Positions 34,123 through 43,456 of a stretch of DNA of 64,000 bases are shown in pieces. Source of the stretch: Candidatus Omnitrophota bacterium (lineage in GTDB: Bacteria > Ratteibacteria > UBA8468 > B48-G9 > JAFGKM01). The DNA lies in assembly GCA_023819375.1 (NCBI GenBank), contig JAMWDI010000002.1, positions 57,076 through 121,075 of the forward strand, in the 5' to 3' direction. Positions within the stretch are counted from its first letter, which is position 1. Each line of letters opens with the position of its first letter. The notes under the pieces were generated by a model. That model searched no databases, had not been told where the DNA came from, and worked only from the letters and a program-made list of their open reading frames with translations. Position numbers and translations under genes: made by a program.

Positions 34123-35334
34123 TTACAACCATCTTCTTTCGTGCATTGCTTCTATTAAGAATTTAACTGCTAAAAGAGTTGCTGATTCACGATATGTTAT
34201 ATTTAATTTTTCTTTTGTTTCTTTGACTTTGTGAAAACATTTTATTATTTTTTTATCAATCTCATTAAATGTTTCCTCTTTTTCTGTTTGATTACCTGAC
34301 TTTGCATTTCTCCATTCAATATAAGAAGCAATAACTCCTCCAGAATTACATAGAAAATCTGGTAAAACTTCTATACCCATTTCTTCTAAAATTTTATCTG
34401 CTTCTTCTGTCACAGGATCATTTGCTCCTTCAATTATTGCCTTACATTTTAAATATTTTCCATTTTCTTTATTAATAACTCCACCTGTTGCACAAGGAAT
34501 TAAAATATCAACATCCATTTCAAGTAATTCTTCATTTGTTATTTTTTCACTCTCCGGATAATCAGAAATTGTAATATCTTTTGTAGGAGCATATTCAAAA
34601 AGTTTTTCTATATCAAATCCTTTTTCATTATAAATACCACCATAAATATCTGAAACTGCAACAATTTTTGCACCCCATTTATAAAGAAAATAAGAAGTCC
34701 ATCTACCTACATTACCAAATCCTTGTATTGCAATTTTCATATTTTCAAGTTTTTTCTTCATAATTTCTTCAACATATAACTTTGTAGATGTAGCGACTGA
34801 CCTTCCTGTGGCTTCTAACCTTCCTGGAAGTCCTCCTATTTTAACTGGCTTACCAGTTACACACTCAGGTTTATGTAATTCCCCATAAATTACTGCCATA
34901 TCAAAAGGATCTGTTCCAAGATCAGGAGCAGGAATGTAATGTTCTGCAATAAGTTCTTCTCTAATCATATGGACATATTCTTTAAAAATTGAAATTCTTA
35001 TAAATTCACTTATATTGGTATTGGTAGGTATTTTTATTCCAGATTTTCCACCCCCAAAAGGAAGTTCAGTTAAAGCATTTTTATAAGTCATTATTTTTGC
35101 AAGACGTCTAGTTTCTTCAAGAGTTACATTTGGATCCATTCTTATTCCACCTTTTGCTGGCCCAAGAACAACATTATGGTAAACTACAAATGCATCACAA
35201 AAAATTATTTCATCATCTTTTGTTTTAAAATTTACAGAAAAAGAAATCTCTTTTTCATTTTTCTCAAGAAGCATTTCAGCAGCAGGTGAAATGTTAATAA
35301 ATTCTTTTATCCTTTCAAGTTTTACTATTGCCAT
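34123..35334 (-). CDS. gdhA: Glutamate dehydrogenase
   Basis: The 403-residue enzyme interconverts glutamate and 2-oxoglutarate plus ammonia. GPAKGGIRMDP, the catalytic-lysine stretch LPFGGGKSGIKI, PAPDLGTDPFDM and the nucleotide fold IQGFGNVGRWTSYFLYKWGAKI are visible. The C-terminus holds LPDFLCNSGGVIASYIEW. With the nearby GltD-like protein it indicates nitrogen assimilation through glutamate. It follows a second Gfo/Idh gene after 15 bases. Confidence 0.94.
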   Translation of the reverse strand: MAIVKLERIKEFINISPAAEMLLEKNEKEISFSVNFKTKDDEIIFCDAFVVYHNVVLGPAKGGIRMDPNVTLEETRRLAKIMTYKNALTELPFGGGKSGIKIPTNTNISEFIRISIFKEYVHMIREELIAEHYIPAPDLGTDPFDMAVIYGELHKPECVTGKPVKIGGLPGRLEATGRSVATSTKLYVEEIMKKKLENMKIAIQGFGNVGRWTSYFLYKWGAKIVAVSDIYGGIYNEKGFDIEKLFEYAPTKDITISDYPESEKITNEELLEMDVDILIPCATGGVINKENGKYLKCKAIIEGANDPVTEEADKILEEMGIEVLPDFLCNSGGVIASYIEWRNAKSGNQTEKEETFNEIDKKIIKCFHKVKETKEKLNITYRESATLLAVKFLIEAMHERRWL

Positions 35335-35349
35335 TTTTTTTCTCCTTAT

Positions 35350-36393
35350 TTATAAATTTATAAATTGACTATAAAGTTCATTTTTAATATCAACCTTTCT
35401 ATTTTCTCTTGCAGAAATCACAACTGCTAAACAACTTGCCACTGTTTTTGTCCCTTCAATTTCATTCATTTCAACAAATTCATTTTTAATAATTTTGTCA
35501 ACAAAATAATTTATTTCAGCAGAAACATTATGACTTGACACATTTACAGGTATTTTCGCAAAATTATATTCTGACTTTGTTTTAAAATATTTTGTAGAAC
35601 ATAAAAGTATATGATCTGAAGTATTATCAGCAATTATAGTTCCTTTTGTTCCATAAAAAACACTTCTCATAGTATAGGGTCTTATACACCCAATAGAACA
35701 AAAAACTTTTCCAATTATATCATTCTCAAATTTATAAATTCCTATTGTTGCATCATTAACAGGCCAGTCAACAAGACATTTATGATTAGAATAACCAAAT
35801 GCTTCTATTGGATCTCCTGCAATCCATCTTATTAAATCAACTGCATGACATCCACCTCCAATGAAAGGTTCTCTTCTTGGATCCTTTCTCCATTTTCCTA
35901 CGCCTTCTGCAACTCTATAATCATGAGCATATTCACTTTCTACAAAAAATAATTCTCCTATTTCACCAGAATCTATTATTTCTTTACTTAAAGAAAAACC
36001 TGGAGCAAATCTACATACTTGACCTATCATAAATTTCTTCCCTGATTTTCTTACTGCTTTAATAATATCAATACAATCTTCAAGATTCAAAGCAAGAGGC
36101 TTTTCGCACAATACGTGTTTTCCTGATAAAAGAGCAGAAACACTGTGTTCTTTATGATAATAATCGGGTGTAGCAACCGAAATTATCTCAATTTCTTTTA
36201 TTTCTATAAGTTCTCTATAATCAGTTGTTGCGAATGGAATATTAAATTCTTCTTTTACCTTTTTTAAAGTCTCCTCATCTATATCACAAATTCCATATAC
36301 TTCTGTATATGGATTCTGTAAATAACCAATAAGATGACTTCTTCCCATTCTTAAACCAATTATTCCAACCTTGATTTTCTTTCTTTCTATCAT
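35350..36393 (-). CDS. Gfo/Idh/MocA oxidoreductase 2
   Basis: The 347-residue protein has the Rossmann motif KVGIIGLRMGRSH (8-20), ATPDYYHKEHS and EKP in VLCEKPLAL; the catalytic His is in GGGCHAVDLIRW. It is distinct in sequence from the other family member at 32967. It lies upstream of gdhA on the same strand, so the two are probably cotranscribed. Substrate unknown. Confidence 0.87.
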   Translation of the reverse strand: MIERKKIKVGIIGLRMGRSHLIGYLQNPYTEVYGICDIDEETLKKVKEEFNIPFATTDYRELIEIKEIEIISVATPDYYHKEHSVSALLSGKHVLCEKPLALNLEDCIDIIKAVRKSGKKFMIGQVCRFAPGFSLSKEIIDSGEIGELFFVESEYAHDYRVAEGVGKWRKDPRREPFIGGGCHAVDLIRWIAGDPIEAFGYSNHKCLVDWPVNDATIGIYKFENDIIGKVFCSIGCIRPYTMRSVFYGTKGTIIADNTSDHILLCSTKYFKTKSEYNFAKIPVNVSSHNVSAEINYFVDKIIKNEFVEMNEIEGTKTVASCLAVVISARENRKVDIKNELYSQFINL

Positions 36394-36417
36394 TTTTCTT
36401 CTTTCAAATTTTAAAGA

Positions 36418-36446
36418 TCAATACAACTTAAAAAATTAAAACACAA
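36418..36446 (-). promoter_or_regulatory. Probable promoter for Gfo/Idh 2 and gdhA
   Basis: On the minus strand TTGTGT (36446-36441), 17 bases, TATTGA (36423-36418). It is weaker than the other promoters; an overlapping alternative pair is TTGAAG-17-TTAATT slightly upstream. Confidence 0.4.
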
Positions 36447-36489
36447 CAACTTTTTTCTTCAAAAGTAATAAAAACAAAAAGGGAGAAAA

Positions 36490-36948
36490 TCAACTTATTT
36501 TTATCTGCTTTATTTCTTTTAAAATTAATTTTCCGTTTCTATAATACTCAACTGTAACACTTCTTGACCCATTTTCAATTTTACCAGGAGTTGCCACTAT
36601 TTCTTCTTTTGTTCCATCTTCTGTTATTCTCTCATACTTAACAACTGAATTTAATTTTACTGCCTCTCTGGCTGCGATATCTACAATATCTGCTTTTGCA
36701 TCAACTGTCCTTTCTTTTTGACTTTGTTCCATTTTATAACCAATCCAACCACCTGAAACAGATCCGATAGTTGCTCCAATAATCGCACCTCTCCATGGTT
36801 TATTAGAGTCAAGTATTGCTCCTAAAATCCCACCAATAGCAGCACCAATAACAGCCCCTTCTTTTGTTTTAGGAGAGAGTTCTTGAAGAGTTGAACAATT
36901 TGTAAAAAATAAAGTTGCTATAAATAAAACAATTAAAATTTTTTTCAT
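36490..36948 (-). CDS. Glycine-zipper lipoprotein
   Basis: I use the ATG at 36948, after a GGAGGG site, which starts a lipoprotein signal (lipobox LFFTNC); 152 residues. A glycine-zipper membrane segment follows (GAVIGAAIGGILGAIL and WRGAIIGATIGSVSGGWIGY), then a hydrophilic C-terminal domain ending in beta strands. It resembles SlyB/YMGG-type outer-membrane lipoproteins. It is encoded just after the OmpA-domain protein, probably in the same transcript. Confidence 0.8.
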   Translation of the reverse strand: MKKILIVLFIATLFFTNCSTLQELSPKTKEGAVIGAAIGGILGAILDSNKPWRGAIIGATIGSVSGGWIGYKMEQSQKERTVDAKADIVDIAAREAVKLNSVVKYERITEDGTKEEIVATPGKIENGSRSVTVEYYRNGKLILKEIKQIKIS

Positions 36949-36981
36949 ATACTTCCCTCCATTTTTCAAAAATTAAAATTT

Positions 36982-37746
36982 TTATTGATCGATAATAATA
37001 AATTTAACTTTTCTTGCAAAAGGCCAGTCAGTTTTAGAGACATCAATTTCACCTTCTGCTTTTATTTCAATTCTATCAGGAGATATTCCTTCTTTTTCAA
37101 CAAGATAATTTTTTACTGCCTTTGCCCTCTTTTCTGCTAACTTAAGATTATACTCTACTGTTCCTTCAGGAGAAGCATAACCAACAAGTAAAACTTTAAC
37201 ATTTGGATTTTCTCTTAAAACTTTTGCATTTTCTTTCAATTTCTGGATGTTTAGAGAAGTAAGTTTGGCACTATCATACGGGAAAAGAATATCCTGTAAA
37301 TTTAAAGAAACAATCTTTACCTTTTCAATAACTTTTTCAACTGGCTTTTCAACAATCTTTTCAACTGGCTTTTCTATTACCTTTTCAATAACTTTTTCAA
37401 CTGGCTTTTCAACAATCTTTTCAACTGGCTTTTCTATTACCTTTTCAATAACTTTAACTTCTTCTTTTTCTTTCTTTTCTTCTGGCATCTTTTTCACTTT
37501 TTTAACTCCAACAAAAATATATCCTCTATTGCCCCATAGTTCATTTTCTTTTCCTTCCGGTGGTTTAGTCGGCATCCACCAATATCCTTTTTTTACAGGA
37601 TCATAAACAGGTGGTTTCTCAGCCCCTGATTTTCCATACCATGAAAATTCCTCTGGTAACTCCCATTCATTATTACTTGCAAAAACTAAAATCCCTCCAA
37701 TAAATAAAATAATCCCTCCAATTATATAACTTAAAACTCTTTTCAC
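36982..37746 (-). CDS. OmpA-domain protein with repetitive EKP linker
   Basis: The 254 residues begin with a GTG after AAGGAGG and one transmembrane segment (about 5-24). A periplasmic region (YGKSGAEKPPVYDP) precedes a repetitive VIEKPVEKIVEKPVEK linker (about 96-142) encoded by an exact 60-base tandem repeat. The C-terminal OmpA/Pal domain (about 150-254) has ILFPYDSAKLTSLNIQKL and VLLVGYASPEGTVEYNLKLAEKRA. The linker probably spans the periplasm, so repeat number would set its reach. Promoter directly upstream. Confidence 0.85.
   Translation of the reverse strand: MKRVLSYIIGGIILFIGGILVFASNNEWELPEEFSWYGKSGAEKPPVYDPVKKGYWWMPTKPPEGKENELWGNRGYIFVGVKKVKKMPEEKKEKEEVKVIEKVIEKPVEKIVEKPVEKVIEKVIEKPVEKIVEKPVEKVIEKVKIVSLNLQDILFPYDSAKLTSLNIQKLKENAKVLRENPNVKVLLVGYASPEGTVEYNLKLAEKRAKAVKNYLVEKEGISPDRIEIKAEGEIDVSKTDWPFARKVKFIIIDQ
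37321..37456 (-). repeat. 60-base tandem repeat in the OmpA-like gene
   Basis: Bases 37321-37380 and 37381-37440 are identical, and a third partial copy follows to 37456. Each unit encodes 20 residues of the Val-Ile-Glu-Lys-Pro linker. The 60-base period keeps the frame, so copy-number change alters linker length without a frameshift. Each unit itself contains shorter near-repeats of about 24 bases. Confidence 0.95.
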
Positions 37747-37766
37747 TTTTCCTCCTTTTTGTTAGA

Positions 37767-37795
37767 ATTTTATCAAATCATGCGAAAATTGTCAA
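37767..37795 (-). promoter_or_regulatory. Promoter for the OmpA-like gene
   Basis: On the minus strand TTGACA (37795-37790), 17 bases, TAAAAT (37772-37767). The 34-base direct repeat lies only 11 bases upstream of its -35 box. Confidence 0.75.
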
Positions 37796-37806
37796 ATTTT
37801 ATTCTT

Positions 37807-37840
37807 TTTTAAGTTAAGACATAGTATTAGGGAGATAGGA
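37807..37840. repeat. 34-base direct repeat, left copy
   Basis: This copy (ending TAGTATTAGGGAGATAGGA) is identical to 43748-43781. The two copies bound the island that holds transposase remnants, the large secreted protein and the pseudopilin. In both places a TTGACA box on the minus strand follows the same side of the repeat. Confidence 0.9.
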
Positions 37841-38235
37841 TATTGGGACAGTAATATATGGCTAAGAGGTATGTAGAAGTATTTATTTCAAGGCATCAAA
37901 AAGAAACAAAAAAGATTACAAAAGAAATTTTGTGTCTGATTTATTGGGTTCTTTTCATATCTTATATTTGTCTATTTATATTCTTACAGGCATTAGTCAT
38001 ATATATAAACTTTGGATCTCGTATATTTTTAAAAAATTCTTCTTTATCTTTCTTAAATTAATCACACAACTCAATATTTTTTTAAACCTCTTTAAATCTT
38101 TTATAATCATTTTCCTAATTTAATTTTTTAATAGCGGCTTATTTGAGATGGACTATATCCTGAACTTATTAAAAAAATAAAAATTCGTCAAGATTATCTA
38201 AAGACCTTTTATATTTTAAAGGTAATAAACTTGGC
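37841..38235. other. Gene-poor stretch with decayed coding
   Basis: No convincing gene. A plus-strand frame from 37858 (67 codons) begins MAKRYVEVFISRHQKETKK and then turns into a hydrophobic, low-complexity tail; an overlapping frame from 37932 is similar in nature. Neither has a ribosome site or recognisable domain. An inverted repeat ACCTTT/AAAGGT lies near 38205-38222. The stretch reads as decayed mobile DNA at the edge of the repeat-bounded patch. Confidence 0.4.
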
Positions 38236-38352
38236 CTAAAAATTACCATTCTTTTCCCGGCTTATATCTGGAAATGTCTTATTTATCACTTCCTCTATTG
38301 CCTCTTTCTTTATCTCCTCAAACCTCTCCTTTGCCATTTTCCATCTTTCCAT
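38236..38352 (-). CDS. Short ORF with strong ribosome site, possible transposon relic
   Basis: A 38-codon minus-strand frame starts at an ATG preceded by GGAGGAAAAA and reads MERWKMAKERFEEIKKEAIE, continuing to a stop at 38236. It is a charged helix. The start directly follows the transposase relic at 38366-38520, so it could be the next reading frame of the same dead element. No family recognised. Confidence 0.3.
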   Translation of the reverse strand: MERWKMAKERFEEIKKEAIEEVINKTFPDISREKNGNF

Positions 38353-38365
38353 TTTTTCCTCCTTT

Positions 38366-38520
38366 TTACTTTATATTGTAATTGTCGGTTTTGAATATTC
38401 TCGCTACCTCTGATATGTTCTTCGTCTTTTCATATGTCTGAATTATAAACTTCTTGCTATTGTCTCATCTGCTATTTAACAACTCTCTATAGTTGGATTA
38501 TATTTCTAAATTATTCATGG
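38366..38520 (-). pseudogene. N-terminal relic of a helix-turn-helix transposase
   Basis: Minus-strand translation gives MNNLEI, a stop, then in-phase pieces ELLNSR, a stop and DNSKKFIIQTYEKTKNISEV followed by ARIFKT, ending at 38366. The NISEVARIF segment is the helix-turn-helix start typical of IS481/IS3/IS630-type transposases, where a long open frame would follow. Two internal stops and the missing catalytic part show a dead, deleted gene. Confidence 0.5.
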
Positions 38521-38671
38521 GGCTTCCTCCTTTCTTAATAAAGTTTAAATATATTTTACAGACAGGTACCTCCTTTCCTAAAAATTTCTTCTGTAATCCC
38601 TTTATCTTCTCTTTTACCTTTCTGGAATGAATACCTCTAAATGCCTCCTTAACCATATATTCCTTTCTCAT
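38498..38671 (-). CDS. 57-residue ORF in the decayed patch
   Basis: Minus-strand frame from an ATG at 38671 (MRKEYMVKEAFRGIHSRKVK) to a stop at 38498, basic and unrecognised. An internal AAGGAGG precedes the MNNLEI start of the transposase relic. It is probably another piece of the same degraded mobile DNA rather than a working gene. Confidence 0.25.
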   Translation of the reverse strand: MRKEYMVKEAFRGIHSRKVKEKIKGLQKKFLGKEVPVCKIYLNFIKKGGSPMNNLEI

Positions 38672-39156
38672 ATCTTATCTACTTAGATAACATATCGTAT
38701 AACCCAAAAAGATAATGGATTTACATTAAAAAAATAAACTTTTTTCAATTTATGCTGAAGTCTTAAATTAAGCCGTAGAAAAAAAGAAGTGAAAAAACAT
38801 TATCTTCAAATCGGAATACTTTCATATCCTCCAAAACCAAAAAGAAAATGGACTTATAGACTGGAAAAATAAATCAGAAAAACCCACATAATCTTGTTAG
38901 GGGAATTATTATATTGTCAAGTGTACATACTTATTTACATAAAAATATATAAAACAGAAAATAGGAGAAAAAAGGAATTTTTGAAAGACAGGATAAATTG
39001 CAAAAATAGAAAATGAGTGTATTGAAGTTACCGATGGAAAAGAAACAATAAAGATAAAAAAATTACAGATTGAAGGAAAAAATAGAATAACATTCTCAAT
39101 TTTTATGTGACTACTGTGACAGAATATCTTTTACTTTTTTCTCTTATTAAACATTT
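38672..39156. other. Non-coding stretch with transposase-like fragments
   Basis: A plus-strand piece ending at a stop at 38870-38872 reads LQIGILSYPPKPKRKWTYRL, which could be the last residues of a transposase. The rest (38873-39156) has short broken frames in both directions and no ribosome site leading into a gene. I see no RNA gene. It lies downstream of the large secreted-protein gene at 39157. Confidence 0.35.
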
Positions 39157-42100
39157 TTAAGGTATTAGAAATTTCCAAATAGGTCTATTTACTTTCGTTT
39201 CTGCTTTTTTCTGGAAAATCCTAAACAATTCATCTATTTTTGTTTCTATCAATAGAATATCAGGCGCCATAGGATTTGCAGTAAAATATATTACCTTACC
39301 TTTCCCATAATTGTTTTCAAATATTGCAGGACTATCATCCATAAATTTTCCTATAATTTTTACATTTTTTTCAAAATCTTTAACTAAATAACCTTGATGA
39401 ATATTGTCATAAATACTCCCTTTTTTCTTTATTAAAATCTCACTTCCAGTAAGGCCTTCAATATTTGTTATTCTAAACCTATCAGTATCAATAACTTTCT
39501 TTTCAATTTTTACTCCTGTGATTTCTTCTCTATATTTTGCAAGTGAACTCCCATCTATATTATATTCAAATGCAAGAGGGTCTGTTATGACCAAAATACC
39601 GCCATTTCTCACATAATCTACTATTTTCTCAACAACCTTCTTTGTCATATATTTTCCGAGTGGTAAATAAATAATTTTAAACTCCTTTAAATCTTTTTCT
39701 TCTCTCTCAATCTGTCTATCTGAAAGAAATTCAAACCAAACTCCTACTTTTTCACCAAGAATTGAATATGCAGTATAAATTTCATCTCCTGACAAACACT
39801 CGCCTGTAACATTTTTTGCTGCTTCAGAATCTAAACTAACAATTATTGCAGTATCCGCGTCATCAGGTATATTTACTTTATTCATAGTAGTTATGACTTT
39901 TGATAATCTTATCATTTCATTATACAATGCAGGGTTTCTATATCTTTCCATATTTTCATAAAATTCAATTCTGCAAGCGCCCATTTTCAATGCCTGAGAT
40001 ACCCATTCTTTTAAATCATCAGGAGTTGGAGTGTATCCAGCATAATTAAATGCTTGACAAACAGTAATTACTGGTTTTCCATTTCCAAGATCTTTCAATA
40101 ATTTTGTTCCAAATCCATGATTGTAAATTCCTCTTCCTTCTCTTCTTTCTGCAGAAGAAGCATATGGGTCACATTGTAAATAATCTGTATATTTTGCAAT
40201 TAATGAATAATCAAAAGGTACAAAACCACTCATAAACCAATAATCCGCACCAACGTATTCTAAATGGCTATTTCCTTTGCTTTTCTTAAATGCTTCATAC
40301 ATCCTTTTCTTTGCTTCTACCCATTTATCACTTGCCCATCTAAAAAAAGCAATCCACTGAAATGGATGGTTTTCTTTATTCTGCCAGTAAGAATCATCAT
40401 TTATTGCAGGTATCCCATATTTTCCAAAACCATAATTTTTCAAAACCTCATCATTCCATTTTTTCATCTGTGGACTCATTTCTGAAATTTTACATCTTAT
40501 AGGATAAATATACGGCTCATCTTTTCCTTCTATTGTCCAGACGTATGGTTTATCTTTAAACCTTTCTGTCCATTTTACTAATTCTTCAATTGCACAATTT
40601 ATATAAACTGGATCTATTAAAGAACATTTTTTAATATTTCCTTCTTCAAATACAATTTCTGCACCTTTTTTAATTGCATCTGACATCACCCCGCTATGTT
40701 CAACACAGCACTTTAATCTTGTCCCATATTTTTCGTAATAACCTTTCCATAATTCTTCTTTTTCCCATGGATGCCTTTCCAAAAAAGCCCATGGTAACGG
40801 TAATCCCATAAATCCTGCTTTTGCATGTGTTTCAAGTTGGTCCCATAGTTCTTTTTCCCAATCTTCTTTAGTAAATTTACTTTTTATGTCACCTGGCATA
40901 TTCTCATAAGGTCCAATACTATGATACCACATATATGTCGTATAATTCCCTTTTTCTGAAGTTAACAATTCTTTAAACAAAGATTCTTTCCTGACAATTT
41001 TCAATGGAGAAATAGGTAAATATTTGTTTCTTATTACATATCCCTCTTTTTCTTTAAATATAATCTTTGAAAAAAAGTTTGGTTGATAAAAAGATCCTGC
41101 TAGTCTTGAAAATGAACTATTTACTCCAGACACTTTGTCCTCTCTTGCAAAATTAAAATTCCATGTCTCTCCTGATAGAGGTTTTTTATTTAAATCTGAA
41201 AATGGCAAAGACATTTCAATTGCCCAAAATGTTTTTTCAATTCTTGCTGAAATTTTTGCATTTGAGTTATACGTATTGTCTCTTTTATATCCTGTTGCAG
41301 TTTTATCATCTGGAATAATTATCGCATCATATAGAACACCGAGAGAATTTATAATAAAATGATATGTTTTATTAATTTCAGGAGATAAAAAAATTTCAAT
41401 ACAATCGTCATTCCAAACATCACCATCTCTTTCTTTTACTTTTGCTACAAGATATTTTGTATTTGCTTCTTCGCATTTAAAATAAAAATAAAGATTCTCA
41501 TCGTCATAACACATTTTTACATATGTTTGCTTCTCTGCTTTTTTCTCAACAAAATCTGCAACGAAAAAATCATTCATTACTTCAATATTTTGCCAACAAT
41601 CATCTTCATCTTTTCCATCAATAATAGGCGCTTTACTTACTTTCTTTACTATAATTTCCTCTGACCTTAATTCAATTACTCTAACACTATCTATCCAAAC
41701 GATTCCTTTTGTTCCAGAAAAATCTATAGCAAATTGTACAACATCAGTCCCTGCTGGAGGCACTATTTCAACAATAAATTCTTTCCAATCAGTATTTGCA
41801 TATCCAGAAGGGAAATTTATAGTTTGTCTTCCAGCACTTGCATTTGGACCACCTTTTAAATTAAATGCCAATTGCAATTTTATCATATTTGAATCAGGTA
41901 TTAAATTCTGTGTTTTAAACCAAAGTTTTACTTCATATTTTTTTCCTTCTTTCATTGGAATGTAGCAATATAAAACTGTTCTTTCTGTTACTTCTGGAAT
42001 TGTTATTTTGGCACTTGTTTTACCTTCTTTAAAAATTTCTTTATCTAATACAAAAGTACTTTTTGTTGTACTTGGCCATAATGTCCATCCTCTTTCTGTT

Positions 42101-42198
42101 TCAAATGAACCTATCTGTGGATCTATAACATGTATTTGTGTATATGCCAAAATTGAAAAAATAATAACAAAATTAAAAATTTTCTTAATCATTTTCAT
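39157..42198 (-). CDS. Large secreted CBM/glycosidase-like protein
   Basis: The 1013-residue protein has a signal peptide (about 1-22). A first beta-sandwich (about 25-180) looks like a CBM4/9-type module, with KTSAKITIPEV and VWIDSVRVIEL at its end. A CBM9-type domain follows (about 188-395, APIIDGKDEDDCWQ at its start and VWNDDCIEIFLSPE). A TIM-barrel-like region (about 410-790) includes WTIEGKDEPYIYP, where the DEP could be catalytic. The C-terminal domain (about 800-1000) resembles the beta-galactosidase trimerisation/amidotransferase-like fold (LVITDPLAFEYN). It probably binds and cuts polysaccharide. Confidence 0.7.
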   Translation of the reverse strand: MKMIKKIFNFVIIFSILAYTQIHVIDPQIGSFETERGWTLWPSTTKSTFVLDKEIFKEGKTSAKITIPEVTERTVLYCYIPMKEGKKYEVKLWFKTQNLIPDSNMIKLQLAFNLKGGPNASAGRQTINFPSGYANTDWKEFIVEIVPPAGTDVVQFAIDFSGTKGIVWIDSVRVIELRSEEIIVKKVSKAPIIDGKDEDDCWQNIEVMNDFFVADFVEKKAEKQTYVKMCYDDENLYFYFKCEEANTKYLVAKVKERDGDVWNDDCIEIFLSPEINKTYHFIINSLGVLYDAIIIPDDKTATGYKRDNTYNSNAKISARIEKTFWAIEMSLPFSDLNKKPLSGETWNFNFAREDKVSGVNSSFSRLAGSFYQPNFFSKIIFKEKEGYVIRNKYLPISPLKIVRKESLFKELLTSEKGNYTTYMWYHSIGPYENMPGDIKSKFTKEDWEKELWDQLETHAKAGFMGLPLPWAFLERHPWEKEELWKGYYEKYGTRLKCCVEHSGVMSDAIKKGAEIVFEEGNIKKCSLIDPVYINCAIEELVKWTERFKDKPYVWTIEGKDEPYIYPIRCKISEMSPQMKKWNDEVLKNYGFGKYGIPAINDDSYWQNKENHPFQWIAFFRWASDKWVEAKKRMYEAFKKSKGNSHLEYVGADYWFMSGFVPFDYSLIAKYTDYLQCDPYASSAERREGRGIYNHGFGTKLLKDLGNGKPVITVCQAFNYAGYTPTPDDLKEWVSQALKMGACRIEFYENMERYRNPALYNEMIRLSKVITTMNKVNIPDDADTAIIVSLDSEAAKNVTGECLSGDEIYTAYSILGEKVGVWFEFLSDRQIEREEKDLKEFKIIYLPLGKYMTKKVVEKIVDYVRNGGILVITDPLAFEYNIDGSSLAKYREEITGVKIEKKVIDTDRFRITNIEGLTGSEILIKKKGSIYDNIHQGYLVKDFEKNVKIIGKFMDDSPAIFENNYGKGKVIYFTANPMAPDILLIETKIDELFRIFQKKAETKVNRPIWKFLIP

Positions 42199-42224
42199 TT
42201 TTTATCCTCCTTTTTTCTTATTTT

Positions 42225-42962
42225 TTACCAGCCAAGAACAGAGTCCCAATATTTATATCTGGGTAACCTCCAGTAAGTAGAATACCATTCCAAGTCTGTT
42301 GTTTCTACATGTCCATCATAAATTAAAACGTTAACCTTTCCTCCATGTCTTGTTTTCTGATTAATCAGAATACCCCTGCCATCAACATAATCACGATAAG
42401 CATTTGAACCATCTCCTCTATTGTCAACCAAAATCCACCATTTAATTTCAGTTCCTATTAAAGACCTGTTGTTTTTCTGTAAAGTTGAATATTTCATCCA
42501 TTGAATATTTGTAATACTTTGTCCAAATCCACATTTTAAGTTATAAGCATATCCACAAACACCTCCCCAAAAGATACTTCCTGAAACTCTCTCTCTCCAA
42601 CCACTGGGGCATATTAATACTGAGTTTGCACCCTTTTTTATAAAATACGTCCAGTTACTGCCGGGCCATTTATAATCAGAATAAAGATAACTTCCCAATT
42701 TTTCAGGCCAGCACATATTATTTGACCCTGGGTCAGCATGTAAAGGGAAGTAATCATTGTTATCTTGAATATACATTAAAAAAGCCACTCCAAGTTGTTT
42801 TAAATTACTTATACAAACTGCTTGCCTTGCTTTTTCTCTTGCTTTACTTAATGCAGGCAATAACATCGCTGCCAGAATTGCTATAATCGCCACCACTACA
42901 AGCAATTCTATTAATGTGAAACCATGTGGTTTTGAAAACCTCTTTGAGAATTTCTTCTTCAT
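42225..42962 (-). CDS. Type II pseudopilin with H-X9-DG domain
   Basis: The 245-residue protein has the prepilin cleavage site [20 protein letters not shown] (Gly14/Phe15), then the family helix [14 protein letters not shown]. Near the C-terminus [19 protein letters not shown] gives His-X9-Asp-Gly exactly. H-X9-DG pseudopilins are expanded in Planctomycetes, Lentisphaerae, Verrucomicrobia and related candidate phyla. It starts at an ATG after AGGAGGTG and lies 26 bases before the large secreted protein, so the two form an operon. Confidence 0.9.
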   Translation of the reverse strand: MKKKFSKRFSKPHGFTLIELLVVVAIIAILAAMLLPALSKAREKARQAVCISNLKQLGVAFLMYIQDNNDYFPLHADPGSNNMCWPEKLGSYLYSDYKWPGSNWTYFIKKGANSVLICPSGWRERVSGSIFWGGVCGYAYNLKCGFGQSITNIQWMKYSTLQKNNRSLIGTEIKWWILVDNRGDGSNAYRDYVDGRGILINQKTRHGGKVNVLIYDGHVETTDLEWYSTYWRLPRYKYWDSVLGW

Positions 42963-42998
42963 AATGCACCTCCTGTAAAATTTAATCTATATGTAATC

Positions 42999-43018
42999 AT
43001 CCGGCAAAACAACCGGAT
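42999..43018 (+). other. Hairpin before the IS110 fragment
   Basis: ATCCGG (42999-43004) and CCGGAT (43013-43018) form a 6-base-pair stem with an 8-base loop. It lies between the pseudopilin ribosome site and the IS110 transposase start. In IS110 elements the flanking non-coding end carries the bridge RNA, and this stem could be a remnant of it, but it is short. Confidence 0.35.
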
Positions 43019-43033
43019 AGGAAAGGAGATAAA

Positions 43034-43291
43034 ATGAATTATATAGGAGTAGATTTGCATAAAGATAGTATAAGTATTGTAGCAGTTAATGAAAAAGGAA
43101 GTATCTCTCTTAAAGAAAGAATACCTACTAAATGCATTGGTAAAATTGAGGAATTTTTTAATAAAGATATTGGTTCTTGTGTAGTTGCTTATGAAGCAAT
43201 TGGGTTTTATCATTGGTTTTATGACTTGATTTCTGATAAAGTAGAAAAATTTATTTTGGCAAACCCTATTGAAATTAAAAAATACTCCTGA
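43034..43291 (+). pseudogene. IS110 transposase, N-terminal fragment
   Basis: The 85 residues read MNYIGVDLHKDSISIVAVNE, then YEAIGFYHWFYDL and FILANPIEIKKYS before a stop. GVDLHKDS with the first catalytic Asp and the LANP motif are diagnostic of the IS110 DEDD transposase N-terminus. A full protein is about 300-400 residues, so everything after LANP is lost. An AAAGGAGA site precedes the ATG. Confidence 0.8.
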
Positions 43292-43456
43292 AATAATCTT
43301 AAAACTAATTTCTACGATGTTACTCGTTTTACTTTCTTGTTGCTCTCTGTCCCTAAAATACTTAACTTCCAATACTCTTTGTAGTTTGTTGACAAATTTC
43401 ACAATAGGTTCAATCAATAGCATATAAAAGCACTTATAAATGAAAGTTAAGTAGGT

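Noticed and set aside
37858..38123. Two overlapping plus-strand frames of 63-67 codons
   Set aside because: No ribosome site, low-complexity hydrophobic composition and no recognisable domain; treated as decayed DNA.
42963..43423. A 154-codon minus-strand frame opposite the IS110 fragment
   Set aside because: Over most of its length it is the shadow of the IS110 fragment, Phe/Ile/Asn-rich with no domain. The region also holds the pseudopilin ribosome site.
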